NCBI GenBank assembly: GCA_030652115.1 | Contig: JAUSBK010000007.1 | Coordinates: 1 to 64,000 of the forward strand | Reading direction: 5' to 3' | Source: Coriobacteriia bacterium | GTDB lineage: Bacteria > Actinomycetota > Coriobacteriia > Anaerosomatales > Anaerosomataceae | Length of the DNA stretch: 64,000 nt | Shown here: positions 36,425 to 45,599 of the stretch, one piece after another | How the letters are laid out: every line of letters starts with the position of its first letter | Numbering within the stretch: the stretch's first letter is position 1 | Made by a program: the position numbers and the translations under genes | The notes under the pieces: generated by a model | What the model was told of the DNA's origin: nothing | Databases searched by the model: none | Seen by the model: the letters and a program-made list of their open reading frames with translations, nothing else

Positions 36425-38116
36425 CTAGCGGGCCCTCGATCCGGCGATGACGTTGTTCACCAGGTTGCGGAACGTGCGGTACTCGAGTCTCGAGTGGTCG
36501 TCGGTGTTCACGGGAATCGACGGGTCGTCGAGCGCGGCTTCGAGCTCGTCCGTTCGGCTGTACGGCGTCAGACTATCCGGAGTGAGCGTTGCGTTGTCGG
36601 CCGCGAACGCGGGCATCAATCCACCTACGCGAGTGGCTGTCTCCTCCATCGAGGGACCGCGCGCGTCCAGGTGGCCGATCAGCAGCAATTCAGACTCGGA
36701 ATCCTCGGGGAAGTTGATGGCCCAGACGTCCACGCGCGGGTAGACCCGGCGCATGGTCTTGTACATCATCGCCACATCGGCCGGTTCGAGCAGGTAGTTC
36801 GGCAGCCACTGCGCGTAGACGCCTCCCGGATTGAGACGGGAGCGCGCCGCCAGCATGAACTCTTCGGTGAACAGCGCCGCCACGCCGGAACTCCAGGGCC
36901 AGCTTGGCTCCGAGGTGATGGCGTCGTAGGAGTCGGTGCTGGTCAGCAGGTGCGCGCGTGCATCGTCGACGATGACACGCCAGCTTCCGTCCTCCGGAAT
37001 CTCGCCGATGAAGTACGTTGCCGCCGGCAGAACCTCCGGGTTGATCTCGACGGTCGTCACGTGGTCGAAGCCGAGCCGGTCGTACGTCTGAGAGGTGTAG
37101 CCCGTGCCGAGCCCGACCACAAGCGCCGAGCCCGTGCTCTCGAGACTCGCGGTCGGACCGAGAGCCAGCAGCGTGGTGGTGGTCCGGTCGTAATCGTCGC
37201 TGTTGCCCTCGTCCAGCGCGCCGTTTGCGAGCGTGCGCACGCCCCACGGGTTCTGGTAGACCGTGACCCGCGAGTAGACGCCCTCCTCCTCGTACAGGAC
37301 GGTGCTCGCATCGGCAAGGCGCCTGTACTGTTCCGAAGACTCGTAGAAGTACACCTGGCCGATGCCCAGAGGCGCGCCTGTCGGTGAGGGGACGAGGAGT
37401 ACCGCGAGCAACACCGCGGGTACCAGCGCGAACTCGGCGGACCGCGAGAGTGGCCGTGCACCGGTATGCGCCGACATCGCGCCGAAGATCAGGGCTGCGA
37501 CCGAGCTCAGGGCGGCGGCGGTCACAAGCGCGCCCTTCAGTCCCACCAGTGGGATGATGAGAAAGCTGGTCATGAGCGAACCGGCGATGGCCCCCGCGGT
37601 GTTGGTGGAGTAGAGGCGACCTGCCCAATTGCCGAGGGCCTGGCGACGAGCGAGCGCCTCGATGGCGAGCGGGTAGGTGGCGCCCATGGCGATGGTCGGT
37701 GGCAGCATCACGATGAAGGCGACCGCGAACTGCAGCGCGAGGAAAGCGGCCCCTGACATGCTCGTCATCTTCACCAGGTCGAAGTACGTTCCGGGAAGAA
37801 CTCGCAGTGCGACGAGCGTGACCAGCGAGCACACCGCCACGGCAAGCTCGGCATGGGCGGCCGAGCGCAGCGGATGCTCTGCGGTGCGCGCGATGCGCGA
37901 GCCCAGCAGCGCCCCGAGTCCGAGTCCGGTCATGAACGCGGCCAGCAGAATGCCCGACGCGTACGCGGTTGCACCGAACATCGAGCTGAGCTCTCGCATC
38001 CAGGCTATCTCGTAGGTGAGCGCGGCGGTTCCTGACAGGCCGTACGCTACCATCGCGACGGCGATCGTCCGGGGCGTGTGAGCGACTGCCGTTGCCTCCT
38101 GCGATCCGGTCATCAC
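36425..38116 (-). CDS. Membrane-fused spermidine synthase-like protein
   Basis: This 563-residue protein has a membrane N-terminal half of about 7-8 TM helices (to about residue 235) and a soluble Rossmann-type spermidine synthase domain. The nucleotide-binding motif is VVGLGTGYTSQTYD, then VEINPEVL and VDDARAHLL. Membrane-fused members are widespread, but their substrate is usually unknown; aminopropyl transfer or another SAM-type reaction is possible. The GTG at 38116 or the ATG at 38113 starts on the stop of the preceding gene, so the genes are coupled. The location next to a cytochrome cluster is noted without a proven link. Confidence 0.87.
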   Translation of the reverse strand: MMTGSQEATAVAHTPRTIAVAMVAYGLSGTAALTYEIAWMRELSSMFGATAYASGILLAAFMTGLGLGALLGSRIARTAEHPLRSAAHAELAVAVCSLVTLVALRVLPGTYFDLVKMTSMSGAAFLALQFAVAFIVMLPPTIAMGATYPLAIEALARRQALGNWAGRLYSTNTAGAIAGSLMTSFLIIPLVGLKGALVTAAALSSVAALIFGAMSAHTGARPLSRSAEFALVPAVLLAVLLVPSPTGAPLGIGQVYFYESSEQYRRLADASTVLYEEEGVYSRVTVYQNPWGVRTLANGALDEGNSDDYDRTTTTLLALGPTASLESTGSALVVGLGTGYTSQTYDRLGFDHVTTVEINPEVLPAATYFIGEIPEDGSWRVIVDDARAHLLTSTDSYDAITSEPSWPWSSGVAALFTEEFMLAARSRLNPGGVYAQWLPNYLLEPADVAMMYKTMRRVYPRVDVWAINFPEDSESELLLIGHLDARGPSMEETATRVGGLMPAFAADNATLTPDSLTPYSRTDELEAALDDPSIPVNTDDHSRLEYRTFRNLVNNVIAGSRAR

Positions 38117-39618
38117 AGGTCCATCAGGTACTGGTCGACGGGTGCGAAGTCGTCCGTGATGATGGGGAGTCCGGTCTCCTCCCCGGGGGCCTCGACGCGT
38201 CGCGCCGCCAGATCCGGTGAGATCTCGGCCAACCGCTCCAGCAGGTCGACCGAGGTGCTCTTGCTGGCGATCACCGCCATGTTCTGGATCTCATCGGGCC
38301 GCGCCGAATCGTAGACCGCGAATACCTCCACCTGCGGGAAGACCGCCTCAAGGGTCCTTACCTCGGCCCAGAGGAACCGACTTCCGGGACCTGTGGGAGA
38401 CGCCACGATGTTCATGGCCAGTACACCGCGGTCGTCGAGAAGTCGATAGCAGTGGCGCATCGACTCGATGGTCGTCAGCTGGTAGGGGATGGAGCTCGCC
38501 GACTTGAATGCGTCGATGAGGATGGCGTCGTACGTGTCGTCTGAGCGGTTCAGGTACGTCCGGCCGTCCTCCACGATCACTTCGAGCCGGGAATCGGCGG
38601 TCAGCGAGAACGTGGAGCGCGCGACCTCGACGAGGTCGGGGTCGATCTCGACCACGTCGGCAGTGGAATCGGGGCGCACCTGCAGCTGGTGCCGCGGATA
38701 CGAGAAGGCCCCGCCGCCGATCAGAAGCGTGCGCCGGACGGTCGGTACGCTGGCGAGAGCCAGGTCGTAGTAGCCGTAGTAGTCCAGCAGGTACGGTTCC
38801 CCGGTATCCACGTAGGTCGCCGATTCGATCGAGTAGTCGTCGCGTGCAAGCGTCACGATCGCTCTGTCGGTGTCGGCCTCACGGGTCATGCCGATGAAGT
38901 ACCGGTCGTACTGCGTGTCGAAGGAGCCGTCGTAACCATGGGAGGCAAGCATCGCGAGAAGGACCAGCGCGGCCCCGCCTGCGAGTGCCGCGATGCGCCG
39001 GGAGGCAAGTGGCGCGGCCACGAGGAGCGAGAGCGCCAGCACGCCGGCGGCGAGCCAGCTGATGAGTTCGTGGCTGCCCACCGTGGCGATCAGCCAGAAA
39101 CCGGCGGCGAAGGTGCCGACGATGCTGCCGAACGTCGAGAGCGCGTACAGAGACCCGACCGTCGCGCCGGAGTCGGCAAGCGCGTGGAGGCGCAGTCTGG
39201 TGCAGTACGGCGAGACAGCACCGAGGAGCATGGACGGAACCGCGAACAGGATCGTGGCGGACAGAACCGCTGCCACACGGAGGTTCGGGCCCTCGGCAAG
39301 TGCGGATAGGAGCGCACGCTCGGCGAGTGCCACGACCGAGATCGAGGCTGACGCGCCAAGGAGGATCCAGAACAGGATGGTGGTTGAGAGGCGACGATCT
39401 GCGAGGCGCCCGCCCACGTAGCCGCCGAGAGCCATGAAGGCGAGCATCACCCCGATGAGGCTCGTCCAGACGAAGAGGGAATTGCCGAAGAACGGAGCGA
39501 GCAGGCGGGAGCCCACCAGTTCGAGGACCATGACGATCGCTCCGGATGCGAAGACCACGATAGGCACGACGACACCAGGCGCGGTGGTGGACCGGGTGGT
39601 ATCGGAAGCGTGTGTCAT
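38113..39618 (-). CDS. Membrane-fused spermidine synthase-like protein
   Basis: This 501-residue protein is first in the minus-strand three-gene operon. The N-terminal half has about seven TM helices (VVFASGAIVMVLELVGSRLLAPFFG, FMALGGYVGGRLADRR). The C-terminal domain carries LLIGGGAFSYPR, VVEIDPDLVEVA and VEDGRTYLNRSDDTYDAILIDAFKS, the donor-binding core of spermidine synthase/methyltransferase folds. It resembles other fused membrane proteins annotated as speE-like. AAAGGAAGG lies upstream of the ATG. The substrate is unknown. Confidence 0.87.
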   Translation of the reverse strand: MTHASDTTRSTTAPGVVVPIVVFASGAIVMVLELVGSRLLAPFFGNSLFVWTSLIGVMLAFMALGGYVGGRLADRRLSTTILFWILLGASASISVVALAERALLSALAEGPNLRVAAVLSATILFAVPSMLLGAVSPYCTRLRLHALADSGATVGSLYALSTFGSIVGTFAAGFWLIATVGSHELISWLAAGVLALSLLVAAPLASRRIAALAGGAALVLLAMLASHGYDGSFDTQYDRYFIGMTREADTDRAIVTLARDDYSIESATYVDTGEPYLLDYYGYYDLALASVPTVRRTLLIGGGAFSYPRHQLQVRPDSTADVVEIDPDLVEVARSTFSLTADSRLEVIVEDGRTYLNRSDDTYDAILIDAFKSASSIPYQLTTIESMRHCYRLLDDRGVLAMNIVASPTGPGSRFLWAEVRTLEAVFPQVEVFAVYDSARPDEIQNMAVIASKSTSVDLLERLAEISPDLAARRVEAPGEETGLPIITDDFAPVDQYLMDL

Positions 39619-39832
39619 CGTCTTGTGCGCCTTCCTTTGACTCCCACTGCTTTGCGAGATGACGCGCGCACGCGCGCGCGAGCGGCCGGGCCGCGATACG
39701 CTTGCTTTAGCAGTATCCGTACCATTCCTCGGTTCTCAACAGCACCCCTCGGTGGCAGAACTCGCGTGGTCGCGCACCTGGCGGCCTGAGAAGCGGTACG
39801 GTGGACGTGGCAACGTCAGGAGGGTACCGCGG

Positions 39833-40804
39833 ATGCGTTTCGGCAAGATGATCAGAGCACTGGTGTTCGCCGTGCTGGCGAGTGCGCTCGTCTACGCCGT
39901 GATGGTGGCCCTGAGCGACGGACCGGCGGTTCTGGACGCGTTCGCGAGGATCCCGGCGGCTCTTGTCGTGCTGCTTGTGGGGATGAGCACCGCTGCGTAC
40001 GTCGCACGCGGTCTGCGGTGGGGGTGGCTCATGCGACGCCTCGGCTATCCGGTGAGCACTCGAGACGCGCTCTACCTCCACTTCGCCGGGCAGACCATGA
40101 GCGTCTCCCCGGCGCGTGTCGGCGAGGTGCTCAAGCCGTGGCTTGCGCGTGAGGTGACAGGAATGCCGATGAGCGTCGGCATTGCGCTTGTCTTCTGCGA
40201 GCGCGTGGCGGATCTCATAGCAGTGTGCATCCTTGCGCTCGGCGCCCTCTCCTTGGTGGGCGGCGACATCTGGGTGCTGGTGGCCTCCCTGATTGCTGTC
40301 ATGGCTGGAACCGCGCTGGCTTCCTCCGAGTGGTTCCACCGCGTCGTCTTGCGTGTGCTCTCCCGCCAGGCATGGGCGCGTCACCATCAGGAGGCCCTTG
40401 CCTCCATGTCCGAGACCGTCAGGACCTCGCTCGCATGGCGAACGCTGCTCCTGGCTGTGCCCGTCTCGGTCTTCGCGTGGGGTCTTGAGGGTGTCGGCCT
40501 CTGGCTGCTCGTACGAGAGGCCGCTCCCGGGGCGCTGGGTCCGTGGGCGACGGTGTCCGTCTACGCCGTGGCGACGCTGGTGGGCGCGTTCTCGTTCCTG
40601 CCGGCAGGGATCGGGCTCACAGAGGCGTCGCTTGCAGGCGTTCTCGTGGCGTCAGGACTCCACCCCTCGGCGGCGGCGGCCTCGACGCTCGTGATACGGG
40701 TGACGACACTCTGGTGGTCGGTCGCGTGCGGATGGCTCGCCCTGGGTACCCGACCGGCGCTGTCGAGGCGGCTGTTCGGGAGGGCCGCTCCCGAGGAGGA
40801 GTAG
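39833..40804 (+). CDS. UPF0104 / lysylphosphatidylglycerol synthase TM-like (flippase-type) membrane protein
   Basis: This 323-residue polytopic protein has about eight TM helices and the family motifs RGLRWGWLMRRLGYPV, HFAGQTMSVSPARVGEVLKPWLAR and FCERVADL, ending with FLPAGIGLTEASLAGVL. The family (COG0392) includes the membrane part of MprF and lipid or glycolipid flippase-like proteins; the substrate cannot be told here. The start at 39833 has AGGAGGG eight bases ahead; the longer open frame from 39659 is not credible. It stands alone, divergent from the spermidine-synthase-like operon. Confidence 0.85.
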   Translation: MRFGKMIRALVFAVLASALVYAVMVALSDGPAVLDAFARIPAALVVLLVGMSTAAYVARGLRWGWLMRRLGYPVSTRDALYLHFAGQTMSVSPARVGEVLKPWLAREVTGMPMSVGIALVFCERVADLIAVCILALGALSLVGGDIWVLVASLIAVMAGTALASSEWFHRVVLRVLSRQAWARHHQEALASMSETVRTSLAWRTLLLAVPVSVFAWGLEGVGLWLLVREAAPGALGPWATVSVYAVATLVGAFSFLPAGIGLTEASLAGVLVASGLHPSAAAASTLVIRVTTLWWSVACGWLALGTRPALSRRLFGRAAPEEE

Positions 40805-40867
40805 CGCCCGCCCCACTCGCACTGCGGTACACTACGCAGATACCGTTCGCGCGTGGGAGGAGTCGTC

Positions 40868-41782
40868 ATGGCGTTGCCTGAGATGGAGTACATCTGGATG
40901 GATGGGTCGCTCGTGCCCTGGGCGGACGCCAAGGTACACGTTCTCACGCACGCGCTTCACTACGGCTCCGGCGTATTCGAGGGCGAGCGGTGCTACGAGA
41001 CCGCCGACGGCCCCGCCATCTTCCGCAGCCGCGACCACGCCGAACGCCTGCTGCGCAGCGCGAAGATGCTGTACATGGATCCCGGTGTGTCTGCCGAGGA
41101 GATCATGGAGATCAAGCGCGAGGTCATCCGCGCCAACAAGCTCAAGAGCTGCTACATCCGGCCGCTCGTCTTCCGCGGCTACGGCGTGATGGGTCTCGAT
41201 CCGATCCCGGCACCCGTGCAGATGATCATCGCCGTGTGGCCATGGGAGGCCTATCTCGGCGAAGAGGGCCTGAAGCAGGGCGTGGACGTGGGCGTCTCCA
41301 GCTGGCGGCAGCGCGGCATCAACGCCACGCCGCCCGCCATCAAAGCGTGTGGCCAGTACCTCAACAGCAGCTTCGCGCGCATCGAGGCCAACCGCCACGG
41401 CTACAACGAGGCCATCTTGCTCAACGAAGAGGGCCGTGTCTGCGAGGGCACCGGCGAGAACCTCTTCATCGTGCGTGACAGCGTGATCTCCACGCCGCCG
41501 GTCTCGGACGGCATCCTCGAGGGCATCACCCGCGATTCGCTCATGATCATCGCCGACAACCTCGGCTACCCCGTGATCGAGGAGTCGCTCGTACGCACCG
41601 ACCTGTACACCGCCGACGAGTTCTTCATGACCGGCTCGGCTGCCGAGGTCGTGCCCGTGCGCAGCGTGGACGGGTATTCGCTCGGCGAGCCCGGCCCGGT
41701 GACCCGGGAGCTTCAGGAGATGTACGGCCGCATCGTGCGCGGCGAGGAGCCCGACTACGAGGAGTGGCTCGACCGGGTGTAG
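40868..41782 (+). CDS. ilvE: Branched-chain amino acid aminotransferase
   Basis: IlvE is a class IV PLP aminotransferase that makes valine, leucine and isoleucine from their keto acids. The 304 residues have the start EYIWMDGSLVPWADAKVHVLTHALHYGSGVFEGERCY, the Schiff-base Lys in PPAIKACGQYLNS, EAILLNEEGRVCEGTGENLF and the phosphate-binding DGILEGITRDS. GGGAGGAG lies before the ATG. A candidate -10 (TACACT, 40828-40833) lies 34 bp upstream. It completes the branched-chain pathway genes in this window. Confidence 0.95.
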   Translation: MALPEMEYIWMDGSLVPWADAKVHVLTHALHYGSGVFEGERCYETADGPAIFRSRDHAERLLRSAKMLYMDPGVSAEEIMEIKREVIRANKLKSCYIRPLVFRGYGVMGLDPIPAPVQMIIAVWPWEAYLGEEGLKQGVDVGVSSWRQRGINATPPAIKACGQYLNSSFARIEANRHGYNEAILLNEEGRVCEGTGENLFIVRDSVISTPPVSDGILEGITRDSLMIIADNLGYPVIEESLVRTDLYTADEFFMTGSAAEVVPVRSVDGYSLGEPGPVTRELQEMYGRIVRGEEPDYEEWLDRV

Positions 41783-41880
41783 GACCGCCGCGTCCTGCGC
41801 GCCCCGTCTTCAAGGCCTGCAGGCACGGTGCTTGCAGCGTTTGAATGGCGTGCGCGCAACGACGCGGGAGCGGGGCAGGC

Positions 41881-43866
41881 TTGAGCAGGCAGCGGCTCGT
41901 GAAGATACTCACTTGGGCATCGGGCGTGCTCGCCGTCGTCCTCGTGCTGCTGCTTGCGTTCGCAGGCTACCTCTGGAATCTCTCCACCACGCTTCCCGAC
42001 CTGCGCGCCGATCCCGATGCGTTCGAGGTGGCGCAGACGTCGATCGTGTACGCAGCCGACGGCGAAGTGCTCGCCGAGTGGTACGACACCGAGGACCGCA
42101 CGGTGGTCGAGAACGACGTGATCCCCGAGCAGGTCAAGGACGCGGTCGTGGCTATCGAGGACAAGCGTTTCTACGAGCACAGCGGCGTGGACTTCCAGGC
42201 GATCGCCCGTGCGCTTTCGGTGAACACCGAGGCCGGCGAGGTTCGCCAGGGCGGCTCGACGATCACGCAGCAGACCGTGAAGCTGCTGTTCACGGACGGC
42301 GAGCGCACGCTCACACGCAAGATCGAGGAGGCGCTCCTCGCGCTGCAGCTCGAGACGCGGGCCGACAAAGACGAGGTGCTCGGCGTCTACCTCAACACGG
42401 TCTACTTCGGCCGAGGCGCGTACGGCGTGGAGAGCGCGGCACACCGCTTCTTTGGCTCGACGACCGCCGATCTCACGCTCGCGCAGTCGGCGCTGCTCGC
42501 CGGTTGCATCCAGAGTCCCACGCGCTTCGATCCGTTCGTGAACCCCGCCGAGGCGCTGGACCGGCGCAATCTCGTGCTCCGGGAGATGCGCGATCAGGGC
42601 TACCTCACCACCGAGGAGGCTGCCGAGGCGACCGCCGAGCCGCTCGGCCTCAAGGAAGACACTGCAGTCGCCGCCGCGCAGTTCGCGCCGTACTTCGTGG
42701 AGTACGTGCGTCGCGAGCTGCTCGAGGAGCTTGGCTCCGAGCGCCTCTACGGCGGCGGTCTGCGCATCTACACGACGCTCGATCCGGCCGCGCAGCGCTC
42801 CGCCGAGGCGGCCGCGGCAAGCGTGCTCCCGAATCCGGGCGATCCGGAGGTGGCCGTTGCTGCGGTGCGGTATCGCGATGGCGCGGTGGTGGCGATCGTG
42901 GGCGGGCGCAACTTCGCCACCGAGCAGTTCGACCTCGCTACGCAGGGCAAGCGGCAGACAGGCTCGGCGTTCAAGCCCTTCGTGCTCGCCGCCGCGCTCG
43001 AGCAGGGCTATACGCTCGACAGCATGTGGGACGCGAGCCCGTTCGAGACCCCGGTCAAAGACGAGATCTGGCACGTGGAGAACTACGAGAACTCGATCAC
43101 GGGCGGCATGTACACGCTGGAGACCGCCACGGTGTGGTCGATCAACACCGTGTATGCACGACTCATCACCGCGGTGGGTGCCGACAAGGTCGTGGACGTG
43201 GCGCATCGCATGGGGATCACCTCGGAGATCGATCCCGACCCGGCAATCGCGCTCGGCGGGCTTTCGCGCGGCGTGTCGCCGCTCGAGATGGCCTCGGCGT
43301 TCGGCACCATCGCTAATGGCGGCGTTGCCATCGCGCCCTCGGGCGTCGACCGCGTGACCGACGACGAGGGCACGCTCGTCTATGCGCCCAACCGGGAGGG
43401 CACGCAGGCGATCTCGGCCGAGGTGGCCACTACGCTCGCCTACGTGCTCAACCGCGTCTACACGAACGGGACCGGTCAGGCCGCGAACTTCGGCGCGTGG
43501 GGTGCGGTGAAGACCGGCACCGCGCAGTCGTGGCGTGACGCGTGGATCGTGGGGTATTCGGGCGATCTGAGCACCGCCGTGTGGGTGGGGTACCCGCAGG
43601 CCCAGGTGGCGATGGAGAACGTGCATGGCATACGTGTGACCGGTGGCAGCTTCCCGGCGGCCGTGTGGAAGGCGTTCATGCAGGTGGCGTCGGTCAGCAC
43701 GACGCCGGCCACCGCCACCTCCACCGACGCGCAGGTGGGCGCGGGTGACCAGGTGTACACGGTGTGCTCCGAGTCGTACAAGATCGCGCGGCCGGAGTGT
43801 CCCGAGACGATGGAGCTCGTCTTCCCGGCCGGCTCTCTCACGGAGCACTGCGACGTCGAGCACTGA
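41881..43866 (+). CDS. Class A penicillin-binding protein (transglycosylase/transpeptidase)
   Basis: This protein has 661 residues from the TTG at 41881, which follows GGGAGCGGGG; an ATG at 41845 without ribosome site would add 12. A TM anchor lies at about 8-30. The GT51 glycosyltransferase domain has the catalytic Glu in AIEDKRFYEHSGVD, GGSTITQQTVK and LNTVYFGRGAYGVE. The transpeptidase domain has SXXK (TGSAFKPF), SXN (WSINTVY) and KTGTA. It polymerises and cross-links peptidoglycan. The C-terminal tail holds four Cys residues (VCSESYK, PECPETM), an unusual ending. It supports a walled, Gram-positive-type or monoderm cell, though not exclusively. Confidence 0.93.
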   Translation: MSRQRLVKILTWASGVLAVVLVLLLAFAGYLWNLSTTLPDLRADPDAFEVAQTSIVYAADGEVLAEWYDTEDRTVVENDVIPEQVKDAVVAIEDKRFYEHSGVDFQAIARALSVNTEAGEVRQGGSTITQQTVKLLFTDGERTLTRKIEEALLALQLETRADKDEVLGVYLNTVYFGRGAYGVESAAHRFFGSTTADLTLAQSALLAGCIQSPTRFDPFVNPAEALDRRNLVLREMRDQGYLTTEEAAEATAEPLGLKEDTAVAAAQFAPYFVEYVRRELLEELGSERLYGGGLRIYTTLDPAAQRSAEAAAASVLPNPGDPEVAVAAVRYRDGAVVAIVGGRNFATEQFDLATQGKRQTGSAFKPFVLAAALEQGYTLDSMWDASPFETPVKDEIWHVENYENSITGGMYTLETATVWSINTVYARLITAVGADKVVDVAHRMGITSEIDPDPAIALGGLSRGVSPLEMASAFGTIANGGVAIAPSGVDRVTDDEGTLVYAPNREGTQAISAEVATTLAYVLNRVYTNGTGQAANFGAWGAVKTGTAQSWRDAWIVGYSGDLSTAVWVGYPQAQVAMENVHGIRVTGGSFPAAVWKAFMQVASVSTTPATATSTDAQVGAGDQVYTVCSESYKIARPECPETMELVFPAGSLTEHCDVEH

Positions 43867-43946
43867 GGCGCGTGCGCGCGCCGCGCTGCACTCGGCTAGA
43901 ATGAACGCTTACCAGGCGCCCCAGCACTTCGGAAGGACCGTTTCTC

Positions 43947-45515
43947 ATGGTCACCCTCTATGACACCACGCTCCGCGACGGCACCCAGCGAGAAGGGATG
44001 TCGCTCTCCGTCGACGATAAGCTGCGCATCGCAGCGCGTCTCGACGACCTCGGCGTGCACTACATCGAGGGCGGGTTCCCGGGCTCGAACCCCAAAGACA
44101 TCGAGTTCTTCGAGCGCGCCAAGTCGCTCAAGCTCAACACCGCCACCATCACCGCCTTCGGCACCACCTGCCGCAAGGGCGTGCCCGCTGCCGACGACGA
44201 GGGGCTGCGCACGCTGCTGGAGACCGGCTGCGAGGCGCTCTGCATCTTCGGCAAGTCGTGGGACCTGCACGTGACCGAGGCGCTCAACGCCACGCTCGAC
44301 GAGAATCTGCGGATGGTGCGCGAGAGCGTGGCGCATCTCAAGGCTGCCGGGCGGACCGTGTTCTTCGACGCGGAGCACTTCTTTGACGGGTATGCTGCGA
44401 ATGCCGCCTACGCGCTCGAGGTATGCCGCGAGGCCGCCGCTGCGGGCGCCGATGCCGTGGTGCTGTGCGACACCAACGGCGGCACGTTGCCGCATGCGGT
44501 CGCGCGGGTCATAGCCGAGGTCTCCGCGGTGCTTCCGGGAGTCTCGCTCGGCATCCACGCTCACAACGACGGTGCGTGTGCGGTCGCGAACTCGCTCGTG
44601 GCGGTGGAAGCCGGCTGCACGCACGTGCAGGCTACCGCCAACGGCTACGGTGAGCGCGCCGGGAACGCCGACCTCATCTCGATCATCGCGGGTCTGGTGC
44701 TCAAGATGGACGACGACTGCATCTCGGCCGACCAACTGCGCCTGCTGACCGAGGTGTCGCACTTCATCTCCGAGACCGCGAACGTGGCGCCGAACCCGCA
44801 TCAGCCGTACGTGGGCGCGAGCGCGTTCGCGCACAAGGGCGGCGTGCACGCGAGCGCAGCCGCGCGGCTGCCCGAGGCGTACGAGCACATCGACCCGGCG
44901 CGCGTGGGCAACCTCGCGCGCGTGGTGGTGAGCGAGCTCGCAGGTAGGGCGTCGCTCACGATGAAGGCCGCCGAACTCGGCATCGACCTTGCCGGCGACC
45001 AGGCCACCGTGGCGCGCGTGCTGGACGGCATCAAGGACCTTGAGCACAAGGGCTACTCGTTCGAGACGGCCGACGCCTCGCTCGAAGTCATGCTCAAGAA
45101 GGAGCTCGGCACGTACGAGCCGTTCTTCACGCTCGAGAGCTTCCGCTGCCTGATGGAGAAGCGCGAGGACGGGCGTGTGATGACCGAGGCCACGGTGAAG
45201 ATCCATGTGGGCGGCCAGCGCATGATCGCCACCGCCGAAGGCAACGGTCCCGTGAACGCGCTCGACGGCGCACTGCGTCTCGCGATCGGCCGGCGGTATC
45301 CGGCGCTCGACGACATCGAGCTCACGGACTTCAAGGTGCGCGTGCTCGACGAGAAGAAGGGCACCGGCGCGGTCACGCGCGTGCTCATCGAGTCGGGCGA
45401 CGGCGAGAAGAGCTGGGGCACGGTGGGCGTCTCGGAGAACATCATCGAGGCGTCGTGGGAGGCGCTCGTCGACTCGATCGACTTCGGCCTTTCGCACCCG
45501 AAAACGCCGCACTAG
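43947..45515 (+). CDS. cimA: (R)-citramalate synthase
   Basis: CimA condenses pyruvate with acetyl-CoA to citramalate, giving isoleucine through 2-ketobutyrate without threonine deaminase. The 522-residue protein has the HMGL-like barrel start YDTTLRDGTQREGMSLSVDDKL, which with IEGGFPGSNPKD, FFDAEHFFDGY and HAHNDGACAVANSLV is the CimA/CimB signature rather than LeuA (DGEQSPG). A C-terminal LeuA-type dimer domain is present (residues about 370-515). TCGGAAGGA lies before the ATG, and TAGAAT at 43897-43902 is a possible -10. It uses the same LeuCDB enzymes encoded nearby. Confidence 0.93.
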   Translation: MVTLYDTTLRDGTQREGMSLSVDDKLRIAARLDDLGVHYIEGGFPGSNPKDIEFFERAKSLKLNTATITAFGTTCRKGVPAADDEGLRTLLETGCEALCIFGKSWDLHVTEALNATLDENLRMVRESVAHLKAAGRTVFFDAEHFFDGYAANAAYALEVCREAAAAGADAVVLCDTNGGTLPHAVARVIAEVSAVLPGVSLGIHAHNDGACAVANSLVAVEAGCTHVQATANGYGERAGNADLISIIAGLVLKMDDDCISADQLRLLTEVSHFISETANVAPNPHQPYVGASAFAHKGGVHASAAARLPEAYEHIDPARVGNLARVVVSELAGRASLTMKAAELGIDLAGDQATVARVLDGIKDLEHKGYSFETADASLEVMLKKELGTYEPFFTLESFRCLMEKREDGRVMTEATVKIHVGGQRMIATAEGNGPVNALDGALRLAIGRRYPALDDIELTDFKVRVLDEKKGTGAVTRVLIESGDGEKSWGTVGVSENIIEASWEALVDSIDFGLSHPKTPH

Positions 45516-45599
45516 CGTATATTCCGGCTCCAAGTTCGTATACACTGCTGCTTCGGCGCTCGAGCGCCTGCACACTCGATGCAAGAAGGTGTTCCGTTC

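Noticed and set aside
41818-41838. Inverted repeat CTGCAGGCAC/GTGCTTGCAG after ilvE as a terminator
   Set aside because: The arms are separated by a single base and contain a mismatch, and no T tract follows. It may work as a weak hairpin, but I cannot support it as a terminator.
43901-43963. Short frame starting at the TAGAAT before cimA as a leader peptide
   Set aside because: It runs into the cimA coding region in another frame, contains no Ile/Val/Leu codon run and has no attenuator hairpin.
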